From contig CAJNDS010002176.1 of the NCBI GenBank assembly GCA_905221605.1, positions 136,300-196,299 of the forward strand: 60,000 bases of DNA, read 5' to 3'. The DNA comes from Symbiodinium natans. Lineage: Eukaryota; Sar; Dinophyceae; Suessiales; Symbiodiniaceae. The notes under the pieces are model-generated. The model had not been told where the DNA came from. It saw only the letters and a list, made by a program, of their open reading frames with translations, and ran no database searches. A program made the translations under genes and the position numbers. Shown here piece by piece: positions 1 through 9,654 of the stretch; position 1 is the first letter of the stretch; every line of letters begins with the position of its first letter.

Positions 1-470
1 GTTTAGGGTTTAGGGTTTAGGGTTTAGGGTTTAGGGTTTAGGGCCATGCAAGGCTCGCCTTAGGGTTTTCAGGGTTTTAGGATTTTGGGGCTTTAGGGTT
101 TTAGGACTTTGGGGTTTTGGGGTTTTGGGGTTTTAGGGTTTTTGGGGTTTTTAGGGTTTCAGGGTTTTAGGGTTTTAGGGTTTTTAGGGGTTTTAGGGTT
201 CTAGGGCTTTAGGGTTTTAGGGTTGTAGGGTTTCAGGCTTTTAGGGTTTTAGGGTTTGGGGTTCAGGATTTTGGGGGTTTGGGCTTTGGGGTTTTTGGTT
301 CTTAGGGGTTTAGGGGTTTAGGAGTTTAGGCTTTTCGGATTTTAGGTTTTTGAGGGTCTTAGGGTGATAGGGGTTTAGGTTTTAGCGGTATAGGGTTGTG
401 TGGTTGAGGGTTAGTTTTTGTTCTGTAGAGGGCTTTAGGCTTTAGCGTGTATGGCTTCGGGATGTTTGAG
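1..470. repeat. Degenerate TTTAGGG-type repeat block
   Basis: Six clean TTTAGGG units at the very start are followed by about 400 bp of drifting variants (TTTTAGGG, TTTGGGG, TTTCAGGG). The G-rich strand is the + strand, so this is not a left telomere in this orientation. It looks like an old interstitial heptamer tract. Confidence 0.85.
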
Positions 471-1320
471 ATCCCCTTTCGATTGCTTTTGTTTAGGGAC
501 TTAGGGTTAAGGGTTAACTGTGATCCCCTTTCGAATTGCCCTTAAGGGGTTCATGATTTCAGTTCCAGTTCATGGTTTAGGGTTAGTTGGGATCCCATTT
601 CTCTTGGTTTGCAACTGTAACTTAAAGGTGTAGGGGCTGGCAGGGAGGGGGTTAAGGTTCAGAGTTTAGGGTGCACTAGGGAGAAGAGTCTGAGTGGTTG
701 CAACACCCCTAAGCCTTAAGCCCCGGTCCTTTTTGCTCCGAGTGTATTTTGGGGGAGGGAGAAGGAGCGCCCGATTGTGGCTGGGCTTCAGCTCCCTGTT
801 TGAGAGAACCCTAAACCCTAAACCCTAAGCCCTAAACCCTAAACCCTAAACCCTGCAACTTGCAACTTGCTGCCTGGCTCAAGCGTGGTCAACGACCACT
901 GCCTTTGCTCAGAACAGCTGCTGAGGTTGCACCTGTAAGCTTGTTTTTTCTGGTCCGCCAGCGCAGTGGTTGGAAGTTGCTGGCCCTGGCCTAAACCCTA
1001 AGCCCTAAGCCCTAAACCCTAAACCCTAAACCCTAAACCCCCTAACCTGAGGTGTGAGGGTTCATCGAAAGTCAGCGAAGCCAGCCAGCGCGGTGTGGCC
1101 GGAAAAATCAGGAAGCCTACCCCCGGTCCCAAGCATCGCTGCCGTGGGAACTTAACGACCTGCTCTTTCATTGCAGCTTCGCTTAAGGGACGATGCGAAG
1201 TGACAGCTTGAGCCCCTAACCCTAAACCCTAAGCCCTAAACCCTAAACCCTAAACCCTAAACCCTAAACCCTAAACCCTAAACCCTAAACCCTAAACCCA
1301 AACCCTAAACCCTAACGCAG
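471..1320. other. Mixed unique islands and CCCTAAA tracts
   Basis: Three short CCCTAAA tracts separate unique islands at about 845-985, 1050-1215 and 600-800. The island at 845-990 has an open + frame but no clear splice sites. The island at 1050-1215 contains an acceptor-like TTCATTGCAG. Nothing here can be assigned to a protein family. Confidence 0.4.
1235..1318. repeat. (CCCTAAA)n tract, about 12 units
   Basis: Nearly perfect CCCTAAA array with one truncated unit. It ends directly at an AACGCAG acceptor-like site preceding a protein-like island. Confidence 0.9.
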
Positions 1321-1400
1321 GCGAGCTTGCGTTGCTTGGGACTGCGGAGCACCCTTTGATTCCATCACCAGAATCCCCGGTGGAAGCTGCCCAGAATAGC
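1321..1400 (+). CDS. Candidate exon, unknown protein
   Basis: The island follows CTAACGCAG and ends at GTTTAAG, giving an AG|G acceptor and a GT donor. Read from phase 1 it is open for 26 codons, with a Glu/Pro/Ser-rich sequence containing ELALLGTAEHPLIPSPESPV. A second frame is open to codon 25, so the coding frame is not proven. No domain is recognised. It may be the upstream part of the + strand gene carrying the RRM exons. Confidence 0.35.
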
Positions 1401-1441
1401 GTTTAAGCGAGTCATCCCCTTATCCTTTGTGATACTTTACT

Positions 1442-1540
1442 GTAACTTTAGATCCTTACCCTTTTTGGGTTTATTGGGATTCTTAATAAGGCAGCTAAAA
1501 GTTTAATTTTTAGCTACCCTCCTGAGTGCAGCCAAGATCC
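1442..1540 (+). repeat. Intron-like dispersed element, copy 1
   Basis: Begins with donor-like GTAACTTTAGATCC, contains CTTTTTGGGTTTATTGGG and an 8-bp stem AGCTAAAA (1493-1500) / TTTTAGCT (1508-1515), and ends near AGTGCAGCCAAG. A second copy lies at 14875-14976, where the donor reads GTAAGT. The paired changes in the stems are described in the findings. Confidence 0.6.
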
Positions 1541-2847
1541 CCTTATCATCCTCATGGAGTTCTGAGACGGGAACGGCCCAAAACAAGTTTCAATGTACAT
1601 AGGCTCCTAAGCCAAACGCTAGAGCCTGGGTAATCCCCATAACTCGATTGACTACCCCTTGCTCCTAAACCCTACCCCCCCTAAAAAAACAATAATAAGT
1701 AATAATGATAATGACCCTAAGCCTAAACCCTAAACCCGAAGCCCGAAACCCTAAACCCCAAACCCCTAAACCCTAAACCCTAAGTCCCGATGTCGCACAG
1801 AGAGTTTCGACTTGAGGGCTTGCTTTCACCGGGGCAACTGGGCCCGGGAGTGCGTCAACCTAAGAAAGGCCCAGTGCCCCAAGGTTTAGGGTTTAGGGTT
1901 TAGGGTTTAGGGTTTAGGGTTTAGGGTTTAGGGTTTAGGCTTTAGGGTCCTTCTTCAAGTCTTGGAGGTTCCGGCGCTCTTATTTGGGGATCCGATCAAG
2001 TCCGGAAGCCGGACGTCCGGGCTCAGATCACTGGTCATGCAGTGGAGCCAAGCCAGCTCGTACCCAGCCATGGAGAGACAACACCAGGCCGGGAGGGGGG
2101 ACTTGAGAGGCAAAGGGCTTCGGGCTTCAGGGCTTGTAGCTCTCTTAAACCCTAAACCCTAGTCCCTAAACCCTAAACCCTTAAAGCTTCAGAGGCCCTT
2201 CATTCTCTGGGGGGTCTTTTCTCCAGGCTTGTTGACAGGGGCCGAGAGCCTTACCTAAGCCATACCGGGGGTTTGGGTTTAGGGTATAGGGCCCTAAAGT
2301 CCGAAAGCCTCTAAAGCCCCAACCCTCCAATGCAGTGCTGCAGTTGAGGGTTGAGGGTTGAGGGTTTCGGATTTCAGCTCCCCTAAACCCTGAACCCTAA
2401 ACCCTAAACCCCTCATATCCACAAGGTGCACCTGCATTTTGGGTTAGTGTCGGGAGCCCGGCTGCGCATTAAGTTTTGCCACGGTTGGGGCTTCGAGTTT
2501 AGGCCACACATAAAGTTAGGCCGTCGTGCGGGGCTTCGACTGTAGGGGGGAGGAGGGGGTGTGTTCATTGGTGGGTTTTGGCTTTGGCTTAGGCTTGAGG
2601 CAGGGTTTGGGGTTTGGTTTAGGGTTTCCCTCTCCTTTTCTGTGGTCCGTGGTGTTTGAGGGTTACCGGGCAGGGTTTGGGGGGGATACCATGGGGGGGG
2701 GGGGGATTTCCTTGGGGGGATTTCCTGGGGGGGGGGGGGGATTATGCGGAACACGGGCGTAAAAAACGGTCACTCCTTTAGTCCCTTGAAGGCTTGAAGG
2801 GTCTATAGGGGGAAGGGTCTGCATGACATGAATCCCGGTTTCCTCAG
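1541..2847. other. Heptamer-rich stretch with open islands
   Basis: CCCTAAA tracts (about 1715-1790) are followed by a clean TTTAGGG tract (1886-1957). The island 1962-2140 is open in two + frames, and 2410-2760 contains G-rich runs up to 13 nt. Neither has convincing splice boundaries or a recognisable domain. Confidence 0.4.
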
Positions 2848-2886
2848 GCTCTTGAAGAGCCCACGTGCCCTGTCGCAGGCCGATGG
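2848..2886 (+). CDS. Candidate mini-exon, unknown protein
   Basis: Preceded by GGTTTCCTCAG|G and followed by a GTTTAGGG-type donor. It is 39 nt long (13 codons, phase 2 in and phase 2 out) and reads LLKSPRALSQADG. It is supported only by its boundaries and by fitting the phase of the next candidate exon at 3169. Confidence 0.28.
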
Positions 2887-3168
2887 GGTTTAGGGTTCAG
2901 GGTTTGGGTTTAGGGTTTCGGGATTCTCGGTTTAGGGTTCAGGGTTTCGGCTTTGGGTTTTCGTTCAGGGCTTTTTTGTGGTTTGGGGGCGTTTACGCCG
3001 AAGGGCAGTCCTACCTATGTATAAGGGTGCAACCACCCTGAAGTCGTAGGAGTTTCACTTCCCGTAAATCACTGTCCCTTGGGTTGGGTTGAGGGTCTAG
3101 TTGGAGACAAAAAGGGTGTGTAGTAGCCCTCAGTAGTCAGGATTTGTAGGGTTTTGTTGGGCTTGCAG

Positions 3169-3236
3169 GTCTACACCCAAGACCCAGAAGCCAAAACGTG
3201 AAAGTCTGTCTGAACACCAGGCTCTTCAGCTTCATG
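3169..3236 (+). CDS. Candidate exon, basic/polar segment
   Basis: Bounded by GGGCTTGCAG|G and a GT donor (GTTCCC). In phase 2 it encodes a Lys/Gln-rich segment including STPKTQKPKRESLSEHQAL and leaves phase 1. The intron that follows is exactly one terminal-inverted-repeat element (3237-3359), and the next candidate exon starts in the matching phase. One other frame is also open. No domain recognised. Confidence 0.45.
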
Positions 3237-3359
3237 GTTCCCTTGGTAGCCCAGTGGTGCCCTTTACCCTTCTTTGTTTTGGTTCTGGGTTCCCTTGTAG
3301 AGTAACCAACCCCGAAACAAGGCTGCCCCTATCAAAATATGGGTGCTGGGGCTACCAAG
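3237..3359 (+). mobile_element. Introner-like element filling a whole intron
   Basis: The 123-bp interval between two candidate exons starts with GTTCCCTTGGTAGCCCAGTG and ends with GGGGCTACCAAG. CTTGGTAGCCC near the start is the reverse complement of GGGCTACCAAG at the end, so the predicted intron is a short terminal-inverted-repeat element whose tips supply the GT and AG. Related sequences occur at 6633-7303 (both ends), 3394-3630 (right end), 7590-7690, 22180-22230 and 56024-56095. Confidence 0.55.
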
Positions 3360-3393
3360 GGCAGAGCCGGGGGAAGCGGATGCTAGTAGTAGA
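3360..3393 (+). CDS. Candidate 34-nt mini-exon
   Basis: Lies between two intron-like elements: CTACCAAG|GG at the left and AGA|GTAGGAAACC at the right. In phase 1 it reads QSRGKRMLVV and leaves phase 2, linking the phases of the exons at 3169 and 3631. Its small size makes it tentative. Confidence 0.35.
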
Positions 3394-3630
3394 GTAGGAA
3401 ACCTTTAACCTTTTTGGGGTCGTATAATCCCCAAGGTTAACCTTTAATTCCCCAGGTTACTGGACAACTAGGGATTTATCTATCCCCGTGGTATCTCCGA
3501 AGTTCTGGTCCTGGATCCAGCACCACCTCTACCTCAACCCCTAAACCCTAAACCCTAAACCCTAAACCCTAAACCCTAAACCCGAAAAAAAAAACCTAAA
3601 CCCCGAAACCAAGGGATGTTGGCTACCAAG

Positions 3631-3705
3631 GTGCAGAATTGGACCTCAATTAGAAGCACTCTGTGCTGCATTCAATCGGAGGAAAGCAGCGATTGAGCGG
3701 TTGGG
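3631..3705 (+). CDS. Candidate exon, helical segment
   Basis: Starts at GGCTACCAAG|G, the tip of the introner-like family, and ends before GAGCCCAGGGGTGCC, which resembles the start of the same family and implies a GA donor. It is 75 nt, phase 2 to phase 2, and encodes a helix-prone segment containing IGPQLEALCAAFNRRKAAIE. No known domain. Confidence 0.5.
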
Positions 3706-3950
3706 GAGCCCAGGGGTGCCCCTTGTAAAGGGACCATACGGGCTATTGAGGGGTCACTTAGGGGCGACTTCGGCATCTAAGGACTATACAAGGTGTATAT
3801 ATGTGTATATATATATATATGTAGGGGTTCTATAGGGGAATAAGATTCAGGGTCCCTTTCCAGTGGTCCGTCCTTATACCCCTCTCCTCCTCCTGGGATT
3901 GAGCCCAAGCACCCTCAATCCTATAAACTCTGTGAATCCTATAAATTCGC

Positions 3951-4047
3951 ATGTTCCCCCTTATACTGACAGTCCTTAATAGGCATAAGAATAGGCGGGG
4001 GTGGAACTACAATCCCTATGAAGGACTCTTAGCATAAGGGGGAACAT
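3951..4047. mobile_element. Fold-back element A, copy without heptamers
   Basis: Imperfect inverted repeat of about 33 bp: ATGTTCCCCCTTATACTGAC at the left and the near-complement ending GCATAAGGGGGAACAT at the right, separated by about 30 bp of unique DNA. No transposase is encoded. Copies at 15493-15633 and 17397-17525 carry telomere-like repeats in the loop. A partial copy lies at 59192-59260. Confidence 0.7.
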
Positions 4048-4106
4048 TCGAACCTATAAACCCAGTTCACCCTGTAAACCCTCTAAACCCTGCAAACCCT
4101 AAAAGC

Positions 4107-4113
4107 CCTGTAC

Positions 4114-4144
<31 letters not shown>

Positions 4145-4151
4145 AAAAAAA
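4107..4151. repeat. Poly-C then poly-A homopolymers
   Basis: A run of more than 20 C is followed by about 17 A. Similar C runs occur at 4586-4685, 13866-13886, 21455-21471, 22259-22274, 35365-35399 and 46931-46950. Lengths may be affected by sequencing error. Confidence 0.85.
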
Positions 4152-4302
4152 TCGCGAAAAGTCCTGGTTTATGATAAACCCCAAAGCCATTTAAACACAA
4201 CTAAAATATAATACAAGTAATAAAACCATAACCCCCAAACCCACAACCCTGAACCCTACAGCCCTAAACCCTAGTCCCAAAACCCAAACCCTTTTTGGGG
4301 AG

Positions 4303-4362
4303 GTTCTCATTTATCTCCTCGAGGTCGACAGCCTCAGAGACGATGCCGCAAGAAAGGGAAGA
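4303..4362 (+). CDS. Candidate exon, Ser/Glu-rich
   Basis: Acceptor GGGGAG|G and donor GA|GTTTAGGG, where the first telomere-like unit supplies the GT. It is 60 nt, phase 2 to 2, and reads FSFISSRSTASETMPQEREE. A run of TTTAGGG and CTTAGGG units follows at once. No domain recognised. Confidence 0.45.
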
Positions 4363-5253
4363 GTTTAGGGTTTAGGGTTTAGGGTTTAGGGTTTAGGGCT
4401 TAGGGCTTAGGGCTTAGGGCTTAGGGCTTAGGGTTTAGGGCTTAGGCGTCTAGAGGGTTCAAGGATAGATTCACATCTTTGGGCGCCGGGTTTTACATGA
4501 TTTCCGGGTTTCGGGCCTTGGGCCCTATGGGGTCCCTGAACCCTAAGCCTGAACCCCATACCCTCAACGCTATAGCCCCGTAAACCCTACCCCCACCCCC
4601 CCCCCCCCCCCACCCCCCCACCCACCCCCCCCCCCCCACCCCCCCCCACCCCCACCCCCCCCCACACCTCACCCCCCCCACCCCCCGGCAAAGCAAAAAG
4701 AAAGTAGGCAGCAAAGCCTAAACTCTAAACCCTGAAGCCCTAAAACCCTCAAGGCCTCAAAACCATGAACTCCTAAAACCCAAGAACCCTGAACCCTAGG
4801 CTTCCCTTTAAGGCTAGCTTGAAGACCTCCCCGACGAAAGAGCTCCTTAAACCAATTCTAAACCCTAATGCCTAAAACCCTGGACCCTAAAAACCTAAAC
4901 CCCTCAAACCGTACAACCCTGAACCCTCAACCCAAACCCTAACCCTACAGAGTATGCGAGGGGCGAGGGGGTTGCTCTGCCTCATTAACTTGTGAATACG
5001 TTCGACTTTCTAACGGCCCGGGGTCCTTTTCTGCATATCTTTTTGTACCGTGTTTTTTTCAGTTTAAAGAGTGTACCGCCCCTAAACCCTAGACCCTAAA
5101 GTCCAGTTTTTGTTGTGTAGTTTTTGTTGTGTAGTTTTTGTGTTTCGAAAGCCCCGAACCCTTACCGTTTAGAGCTATCACAGCCCTGAGCCCTTGGGGC
5201 TAAACCCTAAACCCTGAACCCTAAACCCTACACCCTGTCCAAGCCACACTGAG
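4363..5253. other. Heptamers, C-rich tracts, possible small exons
   Basis: TTTAGGG/CTTAGGG array (4363-4445), an open island 4460-4490, a 100-bp C/A tract (4583-4685), a short open island near 4812-4850 and an island 4945-5085 ending in an acceptor-like TGTTTTTTTCAG. None of these small islands can be placed with confidence. Confidence 0.4.
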
Positions 5254-5347
5254 GATTCAGAGGACAGTGCAAACAAACAGCACAAACCTATCTCTGACCC
5301 TGCGCACATGGGGCATACCCGATCAGTCTCTTGGCATATTGTGGTGG
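5254..5347 (+). CDS. Candidate exon, polar segment
   Basis: Between ACACTGAG|G and GTGG|GTTTAG. In phase 0 it is open for 31 codons, polar, with DSEDSANKQHKPISDP. Other frames from nearby acceptors are also open, so the frame is tentative. Confidence 0.4.
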
Positions 5348-5655
5348 GTTTAGTCTTTAGGGTTAAGGGCTCGGTTTAGGGTTTAGGGTTTAGGGGTTAA
5401 GGTTTTGGGTTTAGGCTTTTGGGTTTGGGTTATCATCCGTGCCGTAGCAGCCCGCAACCCGACATTCGGTCCCAGAACGGCAACAACGTTGCTTGCGATG
5501 TTTGGGCCGGAAGGTAGGTCATTCGGGCCGGGCCTTGTTGCTAAGAGAAGGCTTTGCGAGCAGTTTGTGTGCAGAGCCGGATGGGGGTTTCGGGTAGAGG
5601 GTTTAAGGTCGGTCAAACTTGTTGGTTTCGGTCAAGCATCTCTTTTGCAATCGTG

Positions 5656-5777
5656 AAGGAGGGGGGGGGGGGGGGGGAAGAAGAAGCAGTAGAAGTAGAA
5701 GCCGAAGCAGAAGTAGAAGTAAAGTAGAAGAAGAAAGTAGAAGGTAGAAGGTAGAAGGCAGAAGGCAGAAGGTAGAA

Positions 5778-5846
<69 letters not shown>

Positions 5847-5961
5847 CAGTAGCAGTAGCAGTAGTAGCAGTAGTAGCAGTAGTAGCAGTAGTAGCAGTAG
5901 TAGCAGTAGTAGCAGTAGCAGTAGCAGTAGCAGTAGCAGTAGCAGTAGCAGTAGCAGTAGC

Positions 5962-6035
<74 letters not shown>

Positions 6036-6068
6036 CAGCAGTATTAGCAGCAGTATTAGTAGTAGTAT
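5656..6068. repeat. Poly-G run and TAG/CAG triplet microsatellite
   Basis: An interrupted G run is followed by AGAAGTAGA-type sequence and then about 280 bp of (TAG)n with interspersed (CAG) units from 5779. It creates long low-complexity Leu or Thr reading frames on the - strand that are not genes. Confidence 0.9.
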
Positions 6069-6545
6069 GAGTATGATGCGGGGAGTTCGTCGTAACACTT
6101 GTAATAATGACAGCGGTGGGGGTCGCTTCGAGGAGCACCGCTGCTCTTCATCAATACAGCCTAAACCAATGTGGTTTAATTCCTGAAGCGCGGGTCTCCC
6201 CAAAACACCGCACTACACTCCTCATTAGAGGAGCTCTTGAGAAAGGGCACCCCTATTTTTCGGGGGCCCTATCTATCACTTTATAAACCCCAAAAAGTGT
6301 GCAAGAGTACGCACTCTGCGGAACGAGCCTCTGTGTCACACTCCCAGTTCAGGCGCAAGAGGCGCCACTAGAAGATGTGAGCCGGGTGGGTTCGAGTTTA
6401 GGGTCTCGAAAGGGTCTAGACTTTCGGCTGAGCAGAGCGCCATAGCTTGAGGCTCAAAAGTTGCTGTTGTCGGCATCCTAGGGTTTAGGGTTTAGGGTTT
6501 AGGGTTTAAGGTTTAGGGTTCAGGGCTTGCGGTTTAGTGTTCTAG

Positions 6546-6632
6546 GTCTTTGCCATCCAGCAAAACGAGTTGGCCTGCCGACGTCGACACCGTCACCATC
6601 AAGAACATCCCGTGTCGCTGTCGTGGTCCAGA
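6546..6632 (+). CDS. RRM exon 1 (Mei2-like RRM, first strand)
   Basis: First of three exons that together encode an RNA-recognition motif of the Mei2-like (RRM_2) family. Acceptor TTCTAG|G, 29 codons, phase 2 to 2. It contains DTVTIKNIPCRC, matching the family's first beta strand and RNP2 region (consensus TTVMIRNIPNKY). It ends at CCAGA|GATCCC, a GA donor. The following intron begins with CCTAGCCCAATGGTACCC, the tip of the introner-like family, and also contains a TTTAGGG tract. Splicing to 7304 keeps the frame and places the next helix correctly. The RNA-binding role is inferred from the family. Confidence 0.72.
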
Positions 6633-7303
6633 GATCCCTAGCCCAATGGTACCCATTTTCCCACTTTGTTTAGGGTTTAGGGTTTAGGGTTTAGGGTTTA
6701 GGGTTTAGGGTTTAGGGTTTAGTAGCCCTGTACCCTTCTCCTTCTTTTTCGTTCAAGCTTCCCCTAGAAAGTAACCAATCCCAAAAAGGATGCCCTTACT
6801 ACAATTTCCCTAAACCTTAAACCCTAAATCCCCCCCAAAAAGGGTGCTGGCCACGTGCTGTTTCCAAACCACAACCTCCTCTAGACTCTAGCAGTCTGAC
6901 TCGCATTTAAAGCACCAACATGTTAAGGCACAAGGTGAACAGCATGTCTGCTGCGAGTTTCTGCACAGCTTTCCAGTCTGAGTCGGCTGCTGCAATCTCT
7001 GAACAGGGTCCAAATGGCCCTGATTACAATTACCCTAAACCCTGACCATAAACTCCCCAAACGGGCAACCTTGTTAGGTACAATTACCCTAAATCCGAAA
7101 CCCTATACCCTAAAACCAAAAGGTGCCCATATTTAAAAGAAAGTTTCTCGTCTGCCACGGACCCTTAATATAGTAAACCCCCATTTACCCCTAAACCCAA
7201 AAACCCTAAACCCTAAACCCTAAACCCTAAACCCTAAACCCTAAACCCTAAACCCTAAACCCTAAACCCTAAACCCTAAACCAACCTAAGCTGGGCTACC
7301 AAG
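6633..7303 (+). other. Predicted RRM intron 1 with both heptamer orientations
   Basis: 671 bp between RRM exons 1 and 2. Its ends match the introner-like family (TAGCCCAATGGTACCC and GGGCTACCAAG). Inside are a TTTAGGG tract (6667-6721) and a long CCCTAAA tract (7195-7282). GATCC occurs at both intron edges, which may be a target-site duplication. Confidence 0.6.
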
Positions 7304-7399
7304 GATCCTGGACGCTCTTCGAAGTCTTGGGTTCGGAAGCGAGAAGCTCGTGTACTTCCATCTGCCAGTGACGCTTGCTTCAAGAAGTGTTGGGTCTGA
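7304..7399 (+). CDS. RRM exon 2 (helix 1 and second strand)
   Basis: Acceptor CTACCAAG|G, 32 codons, phase 2 to 2, donor GA|GTTTAGGG. It reads ILDALRSLGFGSEKLVYFHL at its start, which fits the Mei2-like pattern LLeeldelGF....DFvYLPiDf (helix 1 then beta 2). The next intron starts directly with TTTAGGG units, so the telomere-like repeat provides the donor. In-frame joining on both sides is strong support. Confidence 0.74.
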   Translation, partial: DPGRSSKSWVRKREARVLPSASDACFKKCWV

Positions 7400-7424
7400 G
7401 TTTAGGGTTTAGGGTTTAGGGTTT

Positions 7425-8057
7425 AGGGTTCAGGGTTTAGGGTTTAGGGTTTAGGGTTTAGGGTTTAGGGTTTAGGGTTCCTTGTGTCCGGAAACTTGTG
7501 AGTTGCTAGCGTGGCGCCAGCCCCAGTTGTAGCACAAGCCAGGTCTCTGTTCCCCCAAGTCATAAGCCCAAACAATGATATACTTGGCAGACCACTGGTA
7601 CCCTTTACCTGTTCGTTTGGGTTCTGGGTTCTCTTACAAAGTAACCAACACGAAAAGGGTGCCCTTTTTTTAATAAGGTTCCAGTGGTACCCTTATGCAC
7701 AGGCGTAGTAAGAGACGGAGACACAGAGAGAGAGAGAGAGGGAGAGAGGGAGAGAGAGAGAGAGAGAGAGAGAGATGGATGGAGACAGATAAGCTTCGGA
7801 TCCCGTGTCGTGCACCATGTATCTTTTGTTCGCCACGTATATACGTGCATTCTGGTTCGTGGCTCCTGCCAGCTTGTAGGTACCAGCAGTGAAAACCCTT
7901 CCTTCTATGAAGCGTGCATACAGGGAGGGTGCCGCTTTCCTACAGACAAAGTCTAGCCTTCATAGGTGTTAGGTCTTACGGGCAAATAATAATTCGCTTC
8001 TCTTGCCTAACCCTAAACCCTCAACCCTAAACCCTAAGCCCGAAACCCTAAACCCAG
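7425..8057 (+). other. Predicted RRM intron 2: heptamers, GA microsatellite
   Basis: TTTAGGG tract to 7478, a related introner-like copy (7590-7690), a GA microsatellite (about 7723-7776), a unique stretch and a CCCTAAA tract ending in AACCCAG. No separate gene is evident. Reading frames over the GA repeat are low-complexity. Confidence 0.6.
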
Positions 8058-8146
8058 GAAGGAAAAGCATGACGCCGGTAACCTGGGTTACTGCTTTGTC
8101 GGCTTCCGCAACCCAGAATTGGCAGAAGAATTCTGCCGCCGCACCT
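8058..8146 (+). CDS. RRM exon 3 (RNP1-like strand and helix 2)
   Basis: Acceptor AAACCCAG|G. In phase 2 it contains GNLGYCFVGFRNPELAEEFC, matching the Mei2-like NxGYaFvnFxxPexAxxF block (RNP1 strand and helix 2). The frame meets a TGA just downstream. A GA donor (CACCT|GAGCTC) avoids it and leaves phase 1, matching the next candidate exon at 8777. If no splice occurs there, the protein ends here. Together with 6546 and 7304 it completes the RRM core. Confidence 0.72.
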
Positions 8147-8776
8147 GAGCTCAAATGCCGGTTTAGGGTTTAGGGTTTGGGGTTTGGGGTTTGGGGTTCC
8201 GGGTTTAGGGTTTAGGGTTTAGGGTTTAGGGTTTAGAGCCTCTAAGTTGAGCCCGCGTGAGTTCTGGTCTCATCCTGGGCTTCGGGTTTCGGGTGTGGAG
8301 GCAATCGAGATGGAAAGCCGAGCCCGTAGCTTGAAACCCCAAACCGTCTGTGTTTCTGGCGCCTACCTGTAAAAAGTTATGCGAATATGTTTGAAGCAAT
8401 ACATGTAGTTATAAGCCATACTTGTATTGCTTCAAACTTTATGCATATATTTTTTCTATCATTAGTTGCTTCCATCCCAATCCCTGCACCCTGAAGCTTG
8501 TTCCATTCTAAGGGAAGCTACTTGGTCCCTGAACATGGAAGTATGGGCCCTTGGCTTTTGTAGGGTTTAGGGTTTAGGGTTTAGGGTTTAGGGTTTAGGG
8601 TTTAGGGTCCCCATCTCAGGGCCCATATCACGGGACCATGTCACGACAGTCACTTAGATTGCCTTAGATCCATGCTGCCTATCTCGAAATCATTTCAGAT
8701 GTGCCTGTGCTTCGGCGCTTGTGTGGCTTTGGGTTTCAAGCTAGTCTTCCTTTAGGGTTTAGGATTTAGGGTTTAG

Positions 8777-8878
8777 GGTTCCTCTTGTCGGATCATGAAA
8801 GATGTCCGGTCAAATCTGTTTCAAATCGGGTCGTCTCTGAGCACGAAGTCCAGCAATCTGCTGAGTCTCGGACCCGGA
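8777..8878 (+). CDS. Candidate exon after the RRM
   Basis: TTTAG|GG acceptor formed by the last heptamer of a tract. Open in phase 1 for 33 codons to a GT donor (GTGACC). Contains FLLSDHERCPVKSVSNRVVS. Its phase fits RRM exon 3 and the next island at 9005. No domain recognised. Confidence 0.45.
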
Positions 8879-9004
8879 GTGACCCTAAACCCTAAACCCT
8901 AAACTTTAAACCCTGATTTCCTTTTTTTAGGGCTGGGGTTCCCTGATAATCCCCTTAAAACCAACAGGGGTCCCCTTGTTATTCCTAGGTTACCCTGGGT
9001 CTAG

Positions 9005-9075
9005 GAGTCGACCCACACCTCGATCGATCGGGCCATGCGAATGGATCATTTAACTGCGTCCAGGCTTCAAAGCCT
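9005..9075 (+). CDS. Candidate exon, unknown
   Basis: GGTCTAG|GA acceptor and CCT|GTACTAAG donor. Phase 1 to 0, 23 codons, containing VDPHLDRSGHANGSFNCVQA. It follows the 8777 exon in phase. A 28-nt island at 9169-9196 bounded by GGCCAG|G and CAG|GTGCTG could be the next mini-exon. Confidence 0.42.
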
Positions 9076-9573
9076 GTACTAAGCCTACATTCAAGCTGTT
9101 TAGAGTTTAGGGTTTAGGGCTCTCTGATCTGTGCCGTTGTCCACTGAGTTCCACTAGTCGTTGGCCAGGTGCACCTGTTGCCTCGAAATCGCTCAGGTGC
9201 TGATCTAAGCAGGTGTTAATGTTTCCTTAAACTCCAGCCTACACAACGCAGCACTTCAGTTGCCGTGACCAATCCTCCCACTTCTCGGAATCACTGTGGA
9301 AAATCGGTTGTGGAAATCGCTCTAGTTCACCACAATTAAAAGCAAACTGGGGGGGGGGGGGGGGGTCTCACAGTCAAACGTAAAGCGGCGCTCGTGTCGG
9401 GCCAGGTGGGCCAGGTTGTTGAGGGGGCTTCAGTTGCAGCTCGGAAGAGCAAGCTAGTATTTGCTTCAGAACGCCAAAAGAAGTACGTAAAAAAAGAGAT
9501 ATCATGCCTACACTAACCTTAATAAGGAAGAACGTTTTCATTTTTTCGGGCTTCTTGAGCAATTAGTAGCAAG

Positions 9574-9650
9574 GTGCAAAGAACTTCACGTTTCCTTCAC
9601 GCCAGAGCCAGCCACCTGGCTTTCATCCCAAGCTCACACACCCTGCTGGG
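9574..9650 (+). CDS. Candidate exon, frame uncertain
   Basis: Follows TAGCAAG|G and runs to GGTTTCGGG. Two frames are fully open: one containing CKELHVSFTPEPATW, the other FPSRQSQPPGFHPK. The island is probably exonic, but the frame cannot be chosen. Confidence 0.35.
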
Positions 9651-9654
9651 GTTT

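Noticed and set aside
1-44. Window start as a chromosome end
   Set aside because: A left end should be C-rich on the + strand. Here it is G-rich and quickly degenerates, and similar tracts in both orientations occur throughout.
872-885. Spliced-leader relic (TGGCTCAAG)
   Set aside because: Only nine bases match the end of the dinoflagellate leader. The rest of the leader is absent.
5613-6203. Poly-Leu and poly-Thr/Ala proteins on the - strand
   Set aside because: Pure translation of the TAG/CAG triplet microsatellite.
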